Below are positions 31,716-44,200 of a stretch of 64,000 nt of DNA, one piece after another. Position numbers and translations under genes: made by a program. Location of the stretch: positions 609,501-673,500 of the forward strand of contig JAKZAN010000002.1 in assembly GCA_023053545.1 (NCBI GenBank). The letters are read 5' to 3'. Source of the stretch: Lepidurus packardi. Taxonomy: Eukaryota; Arthropoda; Branchiopoda; Notostraca; Triopsidae. Below the pieces are notes generated by a model. The model did no database searches. It was not told the DNA's origin and saw only the letters and a program-made list of their open reading frames with translations. Within the stretch, counting starts at the first letter, position 1, and each line of letters begins with the position of its first letter.

Positions 31716-33241
31716 TTATCGAGTTTTTTTCCCTTTCCTTTCCGCGTCTGTTATTTTTTTTTCTTTTTTTTTTTTGCTGCTTGGGGGGGGGGGGGGGGGG
31801 GCTTTTTAAAAGGCGCACGATTCTTTGGCAGTCTGTGGACGGAAATTGAGAAAATTAGAAAACTGTTGTTGTCGTCACGCTCGAGTCGACTCGCAACAGG
31901 AACTGAGCTAAAGTTTGAGCAAGGACTAAAAGACCATTCAGTTTTTACTTCTTTTTGGCGAGTTTTTTATTTTATTTCTTTATTTTTTTGGGGAAAAAAG
32001 GGTATTACCCAGGTTTGGAGTTACGTCACGTAGCTTTTAATCTCCAACCAACGTATTCAATGACGATTGGTTTGGGGTTCCTAAATGTTTATTATCACAA
32101 CAATGAATGCAGAAAGGCAGGTTTGGCTAAGGGACTTTGGGATTGGAGAATGAAGAGCAAAAAATAGTGATAAAAGGAAACAAGAAACTTGTAGGGAGTT
32201 TTACACAAGGCCAACGAGCCATACGAGAAAACCAAAAAGGCTTTTTTCTTATCGGTGTTTGGACTATACTATACGATGTGGCGAAAAGTACAAAGGATAC
32301 GCTTTTGAGCTGGATATTCAGAATTCACGTTGGACATTTGTAGGGCCATTTTTCAGATACTAAATAAGTGGGAATGAATGTTGAGAATAAACGGCGATTC
32401 ACTTACCATTTAAAATGTCTCGCAATTAATCCAAATTTGTGGCGGAACCCAGACACAAACAAGACACGTCTCCCACTCACGTCAGCCCACTTTTGACAAT
32501 TCCGTTCTCTGTTTCTGTGTCGGCGAAAACGCCCACCTCTTCAGCGTCATCTAGGGAGTTGTAACGGCAATAAAGTTTTGGCGCGGTTTTGGAATCTTCT
32601 TGAATTTGAACGCAAAAATGAAAATGAAAATAAAATACGTTTAAAATATGGTTTGTTCAGCGACAATGAGCTTTTATGATTTAAGAAGAGGTAAAGAGCG
32701 TATTAGTTAGGTTCCTGTTACAGAGGGGAAAAGGAGTTTTAAAAGAGGTAGTGTTCTTCTCTAATGAACGCAGCCTTAATTAGGATTAATTAAGCCACAT
32801 ACCAGCATGAATAAGTCAAGAGGACAGACAGAGTTTATTTTAGGAAAGACTCTAGACCTTAACTATTTGACTTCCAGTCACATACTTGATGGAGCGCCAA
32901 GATTATACCGAGAAAAAGAGGCCATTTGCCCCTGAATTCGCTGCAAAATCGCCCAAACACAGCTGACTTTACCTATTTTTCCCAGGACGATCAGTTCTGG
33001 TTTTAAAGCTGAAAGTTTTGGGTCGCGACGAATAACTCCGGGTAAAGCTTTATAAATATATTAAATAATCTTTTTTAATTACCGCATACAGCTACGTACA
33101 CATGAACTGTATAACTTACAGACTTTTTGCAGTTTGCGCCAATGTGTTTGGTTTGAAAATAGTTGGATCGCTGCGCCAACTAAAGAAATTCGCTAAAACA
33201 CATCTGTCCTTTTTGGTACGATAATTGAATGGGCCAACGAG
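31716..33241. promoter_or_regulatory. Shared divergent upstream region of FNDC3 (-) and PIX (+)
   Basis: 1.5 kb separates the two ATGs. It contains a run of 19 G (31783-31801) with poly-T next to it in the FNDC3 leader, and GC-richer, CpG-containing sequence around 32450-32590 that is the best candidate for a bidirectional promoter core. No TATA box could be assigned with confidence. Confidence 0.4.
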
Positions 33242-36200
33242 ATGTCAGAGACTCCTGTTTTGGTGCAAGCTTTGTATGCCTTCAAGGGCAAAAATAACGA
33301 CGAGGTGAGTATAACAACAACGTGACTATAAAGCTCCAATTGCTGATCTTCTCGAAAATTCTAACGTTCTCTGTTCATTTTAGCTCAATTTCCGTAAAGG
33401 CGATATCATTACTATAACCCAGAAGGACGATGAGGGCTGGTGGGAAGGTACTTTGGACGAAAAAACGGGCTGGTTCCCTTCCAACTATGTAAAAGAGATC
33501 AAATCTGGCGGTGAGGCACACTCGAAAAGGCGTAATTTCCTTACTAAAAAACACTTTTTGGCATTCTTGGAAGTGTAGATGCCAGAGACTTGTTAGAACA
33601 GCCCGCCAAAATCGGGCCGGATGTCGCTAACCAGCAAAAGACTTACAGGGACCTGATTCTAAAAGACATGATTGACTCCGAGAAAGCTCACGTTGATGAT
33701 CTCAAGCAGCTTTGGGACACTTACTTGCATCCTTTAGAAATTTCAGACAAGTAACATCTTATAATAAAGAAACAAACATCCTTGATCCTCTAACTCATCC
33801 TTATCCTTTATTGTCTTTGTCACATTCTCTCTCAAACAAATCGATAGGTTCTTGACCAAAGCGGAATTCGTGGTATTGGTAGGCAATTTGCTAGATGTTT
33901 TAGAAGCTCATCAGCGTTTATTACATACTTTGGAAGAAAGCCGAGGCAAAAACGACAAGGACCAACGCATCGGCAAGTTCTTCCTCACCACAGCTGCTCA
34001 TTTGAAAACATTGCACAGTATTTACTGTTCCAACCATCCCAAAGCAGTTTCAGTCCTTGAAAAACACAGGTTAAAAAAAAAAAAAAAACTTTTGCAAACA
34101 TGTAGTAACTGGTTTTAATTCTTGGAAAATTCTGTGTTTATTCCATAGGAATGAACTCATGGTTTTCATGGAAACGCATGGAGCTGTGACTCCAGGGTTG
34201 ATGGTGTTGACGACTGGCTTGAGTAAACCCTTTCGGCGCTTGGATAAATACGCCGGAATGCTCCAGGAACTAGAAAGACACATGGAAGAGAGCCATCCTG
34301 ATCGTGGGGATACTCAACGCTCGGTTCATATCTACAAAGACCTTTCAGTAACCAACTTCCTAAACAAATTTTACCGCAAAATTGCTCTAAGACGAAGGTT
34401 TTTAGTCTTTTCAATCTAAATTTTGTCTTTTCGCTCTAATTAAGTACTTGGAGTAATTATTAGTAACTATACATTGTCTATTTATTAGTTATTCTGAATT
34501 ACTTTTGTACAAAGTACACTAAATTATTTTAATTTCATTGAATTAGCCAATCATAAATGACTCTAATTTCTCTAGATCTGCCTCATTAATTACTCTAGAC
34601 TTAATTCCGTGATTATTGGGGAATTAGTTCAATTATTCTCCATTGTCGTTTGCTTGCAGTCTGGCTGCGCTGCGATTCGTCGCCAAAAAGAACTCGAGCT
34701 GGAGATCATGAGTGGCACCGTCCGTAACTGGGAAGGGGAGGAGCCTGTGAAAATGGGCGAGATCCTGCACATGGGATCTGTAGCAGTGGGCGTGGATCAC
34801 CGTGATCGTTATTTCGTGCTCTTTCAACAGTATTTAGTCATGCTTTCAGTCAGTCCTCGTCTTTCGGCCTTCATTTATGAGGTAAAAGATTATTCTTTTT
34901 TAAATACCTACGAAAAAATTTCAAAATACCTCAATTTCTTAGCCCGTAAATGTCTTTGTTATGTGTATTGGGGTGTCTGAAGATATTTACGAGCTTTTAG
35001 GAGTGTGAAAAACATATTTGTGAGGTTTTGGCTGTCTAAAATAGATATTTACGATCTTTTTTTTTTGTTTTCGCAGGGCAAATTACCCTTATCAGGAGTC
35101 CAGGTGACCCAATTGGAAGATAAAGAAGCCCTTCGGAACGCGTTTGAGGTGACAGGTCCTATGATTGATCGCATTGTGGCCGTTTGCCAGACGAAGGAAG
35201 ATCAAACGCGATGGTGCGAGCTGTTGCAGGCCCAAATTCGTCGCGCGGGGACTGTGAAACCCATCATCCCGGCTGCTCATCCACACGTAAGTCCCAGTCC
35301 TCCTTATCGCCTGCTGACGTCACTGGTGGCCAGCCTGGTGAGAGAGGGCTTCCTCACGCGCCGCCTTTTGCAAGAGATAATCGAAGGGGGCGAGGGCAAA
35401 CGGAGGTTAGGTTTAGGCATTTCCCTGTTCCACCTCGACCACAATGAGTGGAGTTCAGAAGATCTCCAGCGTTTCCGGCGCCGTTGCCGCGTCGAGTGCC
35501 ACCTAGTGGCGGTGCGGAAAGCTCCGCAGATGAAAATGGTCTATACGCATCAATGGATTCCCAAGAACGATGCAGAATCTTTAGAAAATTCGGACTTAAT
35601 TCCCTCAGCGTCTCAAGAACCTCGATTCCAAAGCCAATTGGTCTTACCCCCCCGGCGAACCACCTTAGAAAATGAGGAAAAAATGGCAGAAAAAGAATTC
35701 GTCATTGGTTTACCCGAAATTTCTTTCCCTACGTGGACTTTGTGCTCCTCCTCCTCCTCTCCTACTTCGTCTTCGACCTCCAGTTTTTGGTGGGCGGAGC
35801 CTCAGCGACCTGAAGAACGCGATTTCTATAGTTTCCATTCGACTACCGAGGAAAGCGAACAAGATTTAAGTCGGTCTCAATCCTTACCTTCCCATTGGCC
35901 CATGGTTAACTGGCCGGACACGCACCTGACACGAAGCCCCGCCCAGTTGGCTATTACAACGTCTCCTTCACAATCCGAACTTGATTTCCGGTCGGAATTC
36001 CTGTCTTTACATTCGGATCAGGACGTGAGTCCGCGGCCGATGACCTTGGACCACTTTCCGTTCGATTTTGCAGCGTTCGATGCCACCAAACGAGCGCTGT
36101 TTTCCGACTCGGGAAAGGATCTGCCCAGCGAAGGAGGGTTCAGCGGGAATGCGATGAGTATTTTGTGTGGATTGCCCAGTCAACATTCATCCGATTCGGG

Positions 36201-37685
36201 TCTTGCAGACATTGGACGTCCGGAAGGAGCTGAAGGGGTTGATGGGCCTGAAGGACACGATTCTACGCATCATTCCCATGTACCGGAAGTCGTTTTACGC
36301 CGCAAAACGAACGAATTGGGTGTACCTCGTCTCCAGTACGCGCAATCCATGGTAGAAATCCCGATGGGGTTTGATAAAGACGATTTGGGCGCGAAAACGG
36401 AGGAGCCAGAGACGTTCCGCGCGTCTTTATATGCCCATTGGTGGCTCAAAGCAAAACTCGCCACCAAAATGTCCGATACTGAAGCCAGTAGTAGTAGTAC
36501 TGGCCAGCCCAAACAGTATTTGGTGATCCATAAAATTAGTTCCCGGTCTCGACATGGGATTGGGGTGGGTCCATCTGCGCCTGAGGAAACCGAAGATGCA
36601 TCAGGCAAGAAATTCTACTAAACGTAGTGGTTTTTTGCTGCCCAGTTTTTTTGACACTCCAAAAAAACGCATGGAATATTCCTAAAAACCTACCCTCCTT
36701 TTGCCCTAAAAAATGCCAAAAATAAGCAAGAAAGAATACTTACTAATTTGTGTATAAAGTTTTCGTTCTATTAGAATTGTGCACATTTTCGTGTTTTTGT
36801 TCGTCAAGAAAGCAACCTAACGGTTATTTATTTTTGCGACTGTTTGAATTTGCGTAGGTGCTGCCACCTTCAGTGGAGGCGAAGAACTGCCCCAAGAGTC
36901 CCATTCTACGCCATCCAGTCGGGCCAGCTCCGTTAAACCCCGCCTCGCACCCAAGCCAGCTTTTCAGCCCCACCTCCGTCCCAATTTGCACCAATAGCCA
37001 GTTCTTCCCCACCAGCAACAAGGTTTGGTCGCAATATTGTCTCCGCCCCGCTCCGCCTTTGAAACCTTGTTTGGCTCTCGAGAGAGAAATGAAGCGAAAA
37101 CTGCGCAGGAAAGGTAAAAACGCCTAGAAATTCATTGTGTGTTTAGAAACTCGGTCAACAACGAATGAACATGTGACTCGTTCTAGTCGAGTCTTCGTAT
37201 GATAATGACATGGCCATTTTGCAAGTCATTGAAGCGTATTGTTTGAGCGCCAAAGCGAGAATCACAATCAATTCCGGTAATACTATACCGATATTTAACG
37301 AGTTTTATAATTAGAACTTTATCATTTATTTATTTTTACTTTGTTTATGGTTGAAGCCATGTTGGGGAGTCCACAAGTCTTGATTGCCGAAGAAGAAAAG
37401 ATTATTGTGGAAGATCCTAGTGGAAACCAAAGCCAAGTGGAGGAAAAGTAAAATGAATTCAATTGTTCTATGAAATTAAAAATTCATTTGGGGCATTTTT
37501 TTTAATTGGTTAGAACGTTAGTGGACACAGTTTATGCGCTGAAGGATCAGATGAAATTCCTGCAGGATCAAATGGTAGTGATTTGCAAAGACGTGGACTC
37601 TTTACAAAAAAAACATAATCAATTGGAGCGAAATGTGAAAAACCACGTATTACCCGGCCGAGATGACGTGTTCTGGGACGTTTGA
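33242..37685 (+). CDS. PIX: PIX-type Rho guanine nucleotide exchange factor (ARHGEF6/7, rtGEF)
   Basis: 11 exons totalling 1824 bp (607 residues): 33242-33304, 33384-33510, 33579-33750, 33848-34069, 34149-34347, 34660-34881, 35077-35286, 36858-37113, 37187-37276, 37357-37447, 37514-37685. An SH3 domain begins at the start ('[20 protein letters not shown]', '[19 protein letters not shown]'). Next is a DH domain ('[20 protein letters not shown]'), then a PH domain ('[20 protein letters not shown]'). After a proline-rich linker comes '[14 protein letters not shown]', then the GIT-binding motif ('[19 protein letters not shown]') and a C-terminal coiled coil ('[20 protein letters not shown]'). There is no calponin-homology domain, as in beta1-PIX. 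Family role: GEF and scaffold for Rac/Cdc42 with PAK and GIT at adhesions and synapses. The C-terminus ends in -FWDV, not the vertebrate -ETNL PDZ ligand. An alternative ending exists (35287-36621). Confidence 0.95.
35077..36621 (+). CDS. PIX: Alternative 3' exon of PIX: read-through of the exon 7 donor into a 445-codon open frame
   Basis: The constitutive exon ends at 35286 with donor CAC|GTAAGT. If that donor is ignored, the PIX frame stays open to a TAA at 36619-36621, adding 445 residues. The extra part is compositionally protein-like: a basic, Leu-rich start ('[17 protein letters not shown]'), a Ser-rich middle, '[12 protein letters not shown]', and an end with '[18 protein letters not shown]'. 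The downstream acceptor is at 36858. This isoform would keep SH3-DH-PH but lose the GIT-binding motif and coiled coil. I do not recognise a known domain in the extension. An open frame this long in the coding phase is unlikely by chance. Confidence 0.7.
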   Translation, partial: GKLPLSGVQVTQLEDKEALRNAFEVTGPMIDRIVAVCQTKEDQTRWCELLQAQIRRAGTVKPIIPAAHPHVSPSPPYRLLTSLVASLVREGFLTRRLLQEIIEGGEGKRRLGLGISLFHLDHNEWSSEDLQRFRRRCRVECHLVAVRKAPQMKMVYTHQWIPKNDAESLENSDLIPSASQEPRFQSQLVLPPRRTTLENEEKMAEKEFVIGLPEISFPTWTLCSSSSSPTSSSTSSFWWAEPQRPEERDFYSFHSTTEESEQDLSRSQSLPSHWPMVNWPDTHLTRSPAQLAITTSPSQSELDFRSEFLSLHSDQDVSPRPMTLDHFPFDFAAFDATKRALFSDSGKDLPSEGGFSGNAMSILCGLPSQHSSDSGLADIGRPEGAEGVDGPEGHDSTHHSHVPEVVLRRKTNELGVPRLQYAQSMVEIPMGFDKDDLGAKTEEPETFRASLYAHWWLKAKLATKMSDTEASSSSTGQPKQYLVIHKISSRSRHGIGVGPSAPEETEDASGKKFY

Positions 37686-37833
37686 GCCTTTTTTTGTCGC
37701 TTACAAGTGCCTTAGACTTGGACTTGGATGATTTTATTCTTGTTTTTGGGCCAGCTTTTTGGTTTTGCATTATCATTTTGCCTCTCTCTCCCCTTTCCTT
37801 CATCCAATTGTAAAATGTAATCCTAAAAATTGC

Positions 37834-37839
37834 AATAAA
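37834..37839 (+). terminator. Polyadenylation signal AATAAA for PIX
   Basis: AATAAA lies 149 bp after the PIX stop codon, in 'TGCAATAAATATTTC', and is the first such signal downstream. Confidence 0.55.
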
Positions 37840-38151
37840 TATTTCTTGTTACCTTACAGTTTAAGACTGTGCATTTTAAGTACGATTTGTATTGCTTGGG
37901 GACAATACCAGACCACTAGCATTCTTTATCCTGGAGGTTTTCTTTTAAACACACGAATACGATTCTTTAGCACCAGGCTTTGGGAAAAATTACCGGTAAG
38001 GACGTCACGGGGATAAAATTCGAATCAACATCAAACCTTTAGGCAATACAAAAATAATTATACAGATTTCGTCTTATCAAAAGACGTTACAAGAGTTTAA
38101 AATCCAAACTTTCGAAAAAGAATAATAATACAATAGTTTAAAAAAAGGAAA

Positions 38152-41100
38152 TCAGGATTTAATTGGTTCCTCGACCTGATATTTATCTGTAGACCTGCTT
38201 TGAATACGTTGGACACATGGAATTAAGAATAACATGATCCCACTGATTGCTATCATACCACCAGCTACGTAAAAGCCGGGATCATAGCTCCCCAAAGCGT
38301 CATACAACCATCCTAGTAAAAAAAACACCATTATTAATGAATGAATTCGATAAGAAATTCTAAAGAATTCGACGAATGAGAATAAAATTCTAAAGAATGG
38401 ATGCCGAGTTCTCAGGAAATCTCTAATGTTTTTTTACCTGCGATAGGGGGTCCAATTAACGATGCCACGCCTTGGAATAATAATAATAGACCAAACGCAT
38501 TGGTGAGCTTCTCGAGCCCAAATAAATCCGCCAGAATCACTGACGTCAATCCCACGTATGCTCCAATGGTCGCGCCGAAAACGGCCGAATAAAAGATCAA
38601 CGACGGGTAATCAATGCAAAACGCACTAAACATGGTCGCTATAGAGAGCGCACAAAAACGAAAGGGAAAAAATATCAATTAAAAGGACTTTTTTCATTCA
38701 TTTAGATTGCATTACCTAAACCACAGATAGTAAGAGCAGAGTTGTAGAGCCAGAGTCGATTCAACCAAGGTTTGTCTGAAATGTAGCCCAACACGACACG
38801 CCCAACGGTATTAGCAATTCCAATGGCGGCGAGCAAAAAACTCGCATTCTCCGACTCGATCCCGAGATCTAACGCACGATCCTAAAGTGTAAAAAGACGT
38901 TTAAATTAAGGGCAAACAATCTCTCACATAAGTAAGTAACCAAATAAATAACTATAACGAGCTAATTCCTAGCCAATTAATTCAAAATAAAGAGATAAAA
39001 AGAAAATAATTCACAAAAATAACTAAGAAATAATGAACTAAATAGTCACTAACTATAATTCGTGAATAGTTTGTTAATAACCGAATTTTGTCCATATTTG
39101 TCAGTAAGCGAATAATTATTTGTGTAATACTATTATTTCAAGATTATTTAACGATAAAAGTGGCGGGTTAATATTATATTAAACAATAAAACTATAAACT
39201 ATACAAAAAAAGAGATAATACTGACATATTATAATTTGTTATTGTAATAACTTGAATAGCTTACGGTAATGTAAACGTAAGGCACGTTAAAGCCAATGCT
39301 GGTGCAGAAATTGGACAAGGCGAAGAGGAGGAAAATGCCATCTTTCAGCAAAGAGAAATCCATCATTTCGCGATAGGCATCTCTGCCTTCTTTGGAGCAA
39401 GGTATACAGCCACAGACCTTGGTGTCTTCTTCGTCTTCTATTTGGGGAATGCGTAATACTGATCCCGTATATAAGACAGGGTTGGATCTATTAAATTTTT
39501 TAAAAAAGTATTATTAGTAACAATTATTATCTCTGTACGATAGAAGATGTGAATCAAAGGAAAATTACTTATATTCGGGTAGTTTTTGGACACTGCCAGT
39601 ATAGAGGATGTCCTTGCGGTACATGACTCCTTGCTCTTGACTCTGGTGACTCTGATTAGAGACCACGCTCCCTGATTTGGCCAAAGTACTGGCCGGGAAC
39701 ACTCCTTGGCTTCCGTACAAGAATCTTTCATGTTGGGGACTGCCTGGGACTTCCAACAGCTGAGGTTGACTGCGAGCCATCCTGGCGACGTCTGATGACG
39801 TCACACTTAAAAGTTGTTTCGAGACTGGAGGCGGCATGGCTCCATTTTGCTGGGCGCCCGAGCTCGGATAACTCAATCGATTGGCACTGGGATTGGATCC
39901 TGAGCCGTTAACTTGATTTCCTTGGCTCCTCTCTTTCATTGCGATCAATTTTTGAGCTTCGCCGGCCTCCAAGGCCAAGGTCGAAGCGCGGCGTGGTTTT
40001 TTCGGCGGTTCCAAAGGCCGGAACATGGCCCCAAAGATGACACAATTCAACGTGAGGCCCGAAATGATCAACATGGCTCCTTTCCAGCCGTATTCTTTGA
40101 CCAGGGCATCGGTCAAGGGTGCAAAGATAAAGGTCCCCAAGCCGGAGCCACAAACGGCGATGCCTGTAGCAAAAGCTCGTTTCTTCTCAAAATAAACGCT
40201 GACGCAGACAATGGCGGGTAAATAAATCAACCCGAATCCCAAACCTAAACGCATAAAATAAAACGAGAATAAAAAGAAACATTCAAAAGATGTCGTTTTC
40301 AACCCTCTTCAGCATAAGTTTTTTTTTTTTTTTACCCGCCATGATCCCCACTGTGAAGTATAAGGTAAGAACATTGGTCGCAAACACGCTGACGCCCAAT
40401 CCTGCGGCTGCCAACACGGCACCTGCTATAGTCACGGCTCGACACCCGTATTTATTCACGAAGGCACTGGCAATGGGTCCTAGAACAATAAGAAAACGTT
40501 AGGGGAATATATGAATAGGAAATTGTATATTTTTTCTTTTCCTTATTTTGTATATTTTTTAAGCTTTTTTTTTTTTGTTTACCTGAACCTAAGGTCATTC
40601 CTACTAAAATAGACGCAATCCAAGCTGTGGCTCCTTTGCTCTCGCCAAAATAATCCAGAAATTCGATAAAAAGAATTCCAAACGTATACGTCACTCCATC
40701 AGCTACAAAACAACGCATTAGCATGTTAGTTTCTATAATTCCCTTAAATAAGTTTTCCTTGAGCAATCCCGGCAAGAATGTTCAAAAATTTTCAGACAAT
40801 TTTTCAAAAATTTCTTCAGATTGTAACAATTTTCTTCCAATTTTTTAAATTTTATTCTGAGGGTTTCAAGAATTTCGTGGGATTTTTTCTTTAAATTTCT
40901 TCGATTGTAAAGGATTTGTAAAGAAGTATAGAGAATTTTTTCAATTTGTTAAGTGATTTTAGTAGTGTCGAACTTCGAATAAATTTGTCCTAACTTTCAC
41001 AGAACTTTTAAAGAACTTTCAAAATCTAAAGAATTCGATTGAAATCGCATTGTTGACAATTTTCAGTAATTTATTTAGAGATCCAAGTATTGGATGGGAA

Positions 41101-41299
41101 TTTTTGATAATTTTGTTGTAATTTTCTGTAAGTACTGTAAAAAGAAAATTAGACAAGTGAATTTACCTATGACGTGGATCATGAAAGAGGCAAAAACCAC
41201 CATCCAACCCCATCCCCCATCGGGGGGTGGAATTGCAAGGATTTCTTGCGTTCCATCAGCACTTTTGGCTTTTTTGACTGCGGGTGCTCCGTGGGTCAT
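38152..41299 (-). CDS. Monocarboxylate transporter-like protein (SLC16 family, MFS)
   Basis: 8 exons totalling 1824 bp (607 residues): 41299-41167, 40702-40583, 40479-40336, 40244-39569, 39487-39265, 38881-38716, 38638-38438, 38312-38152. The N-terminus carries the SLC16 signature 'PPPDGGWGWMVVFASF' at the first membrane helix. The second family motif is 'VYFEKKRAFATGIAVCGSGLGT'-like near TM5. Hydrophobic segments fit 12 helices, six before and six after a large cytoplasmic loop (about residues 210-370) rich in Ser, Gln and Pro. Plasma-membrane proton-linked transport of monocarboxylates or related substrates is the family role; insect members have broad substrates, so I give no substrate. 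It converges with PIX. The stop is at 38152-38154 and the last exon is short and hydrophilic at its end. Confidence 0.92.
38882..39264 (-). other. SLC16-like gene intron, no feature
   Basis: A strongly AT-rich intron between two transporter exons; nothing else seen. Confidence 0.7.
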
Positions 41300-44200
41300 G
41301 TTTCCAGCCGTCAGCTCAAGTTTCTCTTCTTGCTCTTTCTTCTTGTCCTATTCTTCTTGTTACGAAATTCCAAGACACGCACTCTTTTCTTTGTGCGCCA
41401 GATTCCAACCCTTTTTTTGCACTTGTAAGCTTGTGTATAAACGCAAAATACGAAGCGACGCGTAGAAGAAAAGGGGCAAGCCGAGTTTAGAAACTTAAAA
41501 ACTCTTCGTTTTTAGCTCTCTGACAAACTTCCCAGTTTGAAAACCATCGTCGATTCGACCCAAGTGGCCCACTACAACTGCCTGTAAAACAGAATAAAAG
41601 AAAAAAGGGGAAGAGAGATGAGTCGCATTAGTACGGCATAAGAATATACGATGAGACAAACATAAAAAGGGGTGTGTTTAAATTGTGCAGGATGACACTT
41701 ATGGCTCTGCCATCCGATCCGGCCTTTTTTTCAAGGGCAAACGACTTACTAAAACATCGGAGTATAAAAAGACCGGTTTTTAATACGAATAGCCTCCAAC
41801 TCAACGGCCTAAAAGCAGCCTAAACCCTTTTGTTACAGAAAAGTCTACTGGGTAACTGTCTGCAAGCACGGCTGAAGCTCCTAAGACTCGCTAAAGACTT
41901 GCAAAAACGTTCGATTTTGTTCAAGGCACCAGCTAGCATGCCACGTGGAAAGAAACGTTCATTTGAACCGACATACATGCACCTCAAGAATGAATGTTCC
42001 GCTTCTAGCACTCGTTTTGGCTCTGAAAGTGAAGCCCACCCTTTGCCAATAATGAAAGTTTACCCGGAAGCACTACTGAAGCTCCACGACTCGCTAAGGA
42101 ATTCAAAAACGTTCGATTTTGTTTCAGGCACCAGCTAACATGCCACGTGGAAAGAAACGTTCGCTTGAACCGATATAGAAGCTCCTGCTCAACAATGAAT
42201 GTTTTACTTCTAGCACACGCGTTGGCTCTGAAAGTGAAGCCCACACTTTGCCAATAATGAAAGTTAGAAACTGAGGTTTCTAGACTTACTTTCACCGACA
42301 ACGAAAGTACTTACTAACTAAGTGTTATACAAGCCGCTGCAATAATGACAAGGGGCGGGGCCAAAAAACTCACTCGTGTACGAAATGAGGTCAATAAACG
42401 AGTTCGATCAGTCCACAGACTCCACTGGACCTTAGAAATCAAGTGAATCACGCTTCAAAACGAGAGGTCTTACCTTCTTGTTGTCAATGGTATACTGTTA
42501 CTGCGGCTATAGTAAGCAGGGGCTGCAATAGGAAACACGCTGTAACCACTTGAAAATAAAACCGCACTACAATCTACAAACACGATGTCGATTTTCCCCT
42601 AATATAAAGGCAGAACATGTGGGGAGCGAGAGAACGTCCCGTTTCGACTTGATTCCAGACGACGCGAGATGAACTGCGGTCTCTATTACTTCACAAACCT
42701 AAGCTAGAGCACAGTGCTAAGCTTTTTCGAACCAGTTCCCGCCCAGATAGAGCAATCTCGCAAGCTTTCAAGTGCAAAGATCTTCGGGACAAAGTGGGAG
42801 TACCCAACACCACTCCCCTGTCAAAACTCGTTGAGATAAAACTTTCTTTATCTTGTCCCTGATAAAATTGCGAAGGCAGGAGGTCTATATAACGTGTTCG
42901 CCCCCCATCTTCTAAAAGGAAAAAATCCTGTAATTCTTGAAACCAGGTCTTCAAGGATCATTTCCGACCTCAATTCATCTTGTTATTCTAGTCTGGTCAG
43001 CCAAAAGATAAGCCTGATCCTACTGAGTGAAATTCGTTACAAAATTGAGACGTGACTTGTCTTGAAAACTTTCAAACTTCAGAAACCAAGTTCATGTTAA
43101 TCTCCCATTGCGCGAAAAATGTATGCGTTGGATAACTCAGATCGTAGAAATGTTTCAGAAAAAAATCCGGTTGCACCTGGGTTCATTATAAATAAATAAA
43201 TATTATGCCAGCGCGAGTTTAATTTTAGAAGAGGCGCGCTCGCTCTTTACTTTCACCATTTCTGCGTCATTTCTGCCATTTTCTAGCCTAGCAACAGATT
43301 TTACTGTTACTTACAGCTTTAAGGTTACGCAATCGTGGCAATGTGCCAGTTTCCAGATAAACATCCTTCCAAACTGTTCTAATACGAAAACAAATCAGCG
43401 AGAACAAAACACGTTACTCACGCTGGATCCAAAACAGCCCATATAAAGGAAACAGAGCTTTCAAAAAGCGATTTGGATGTAAAGATCTTAAAAAATAACG
43501 CTTAGTTCTTTGGGGAACGCTCTTTAGTCATTCCGTACCCGGTATAAGTGACGCTGGTTCCGTTACGGATTACAAAGGGATCAATAAAGGGACTTCTGGA
43601 TCAATAAACCTCGTATTAGAGCATCGTGGCACACAAGGAGAGGCTTAATTACGACCTGACAACGATAATACACAGCGAGATAAGGGGTGAAATTAGGTGG
43701 AAATGGAGCCTGCAGATTGCTAGAGCGTCCTAAAAGTTTGAAAGCACACAAAAACAGCCTTACCTATCCCCTTGGTAGCGTCACTGGCTTACAGCTGCAT
43801 CTTTTCTGTTCAGAGGATCGACTTCGTAAGAGCACGTGTAGGACAAGGTACGCCTTCTGACTTTATCCATTACTGTCATGCGCAGAACCACTACACCTTA
43901 AAGAAGGTACATGATGTTGAAAAGCTTCTATTATCTATTTGGGGGTTATTTATACACCTATGGCGCCACAAGAATGTTCTACTTGGAAGTCTTTAACGCC
44001 CCCGAGGGTTTGAAAGACGTTCGATTTGAAGGTCTTAACGGACAAAGGCTTGGAACATTTTCGATTCGAGATCATGGGGAACGCAGTAATAAGAAGCTAT
44101 AAGCAAACAGCGAAAAGGAACCTCAAATATACTCAACTAAGGGATGAATAGCGTAAAAAGGCCCTTCGAAGAAGTGAATGAAGGTAGTAGAATTGCTGGA

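Noticed and set aside
36858-37127. Separate small gene starting at 36858
   Set aside because: It is an internal exon of PIX, in phase with the donor at 35286 and coding the conserved '[10 protein letters not shown]' segment.
42691-42954. Open frame of 87 codons on the minus strand
   Set aside because: No recognisable protein similarity, no splice context, and it lies in the upstream region of another gene.
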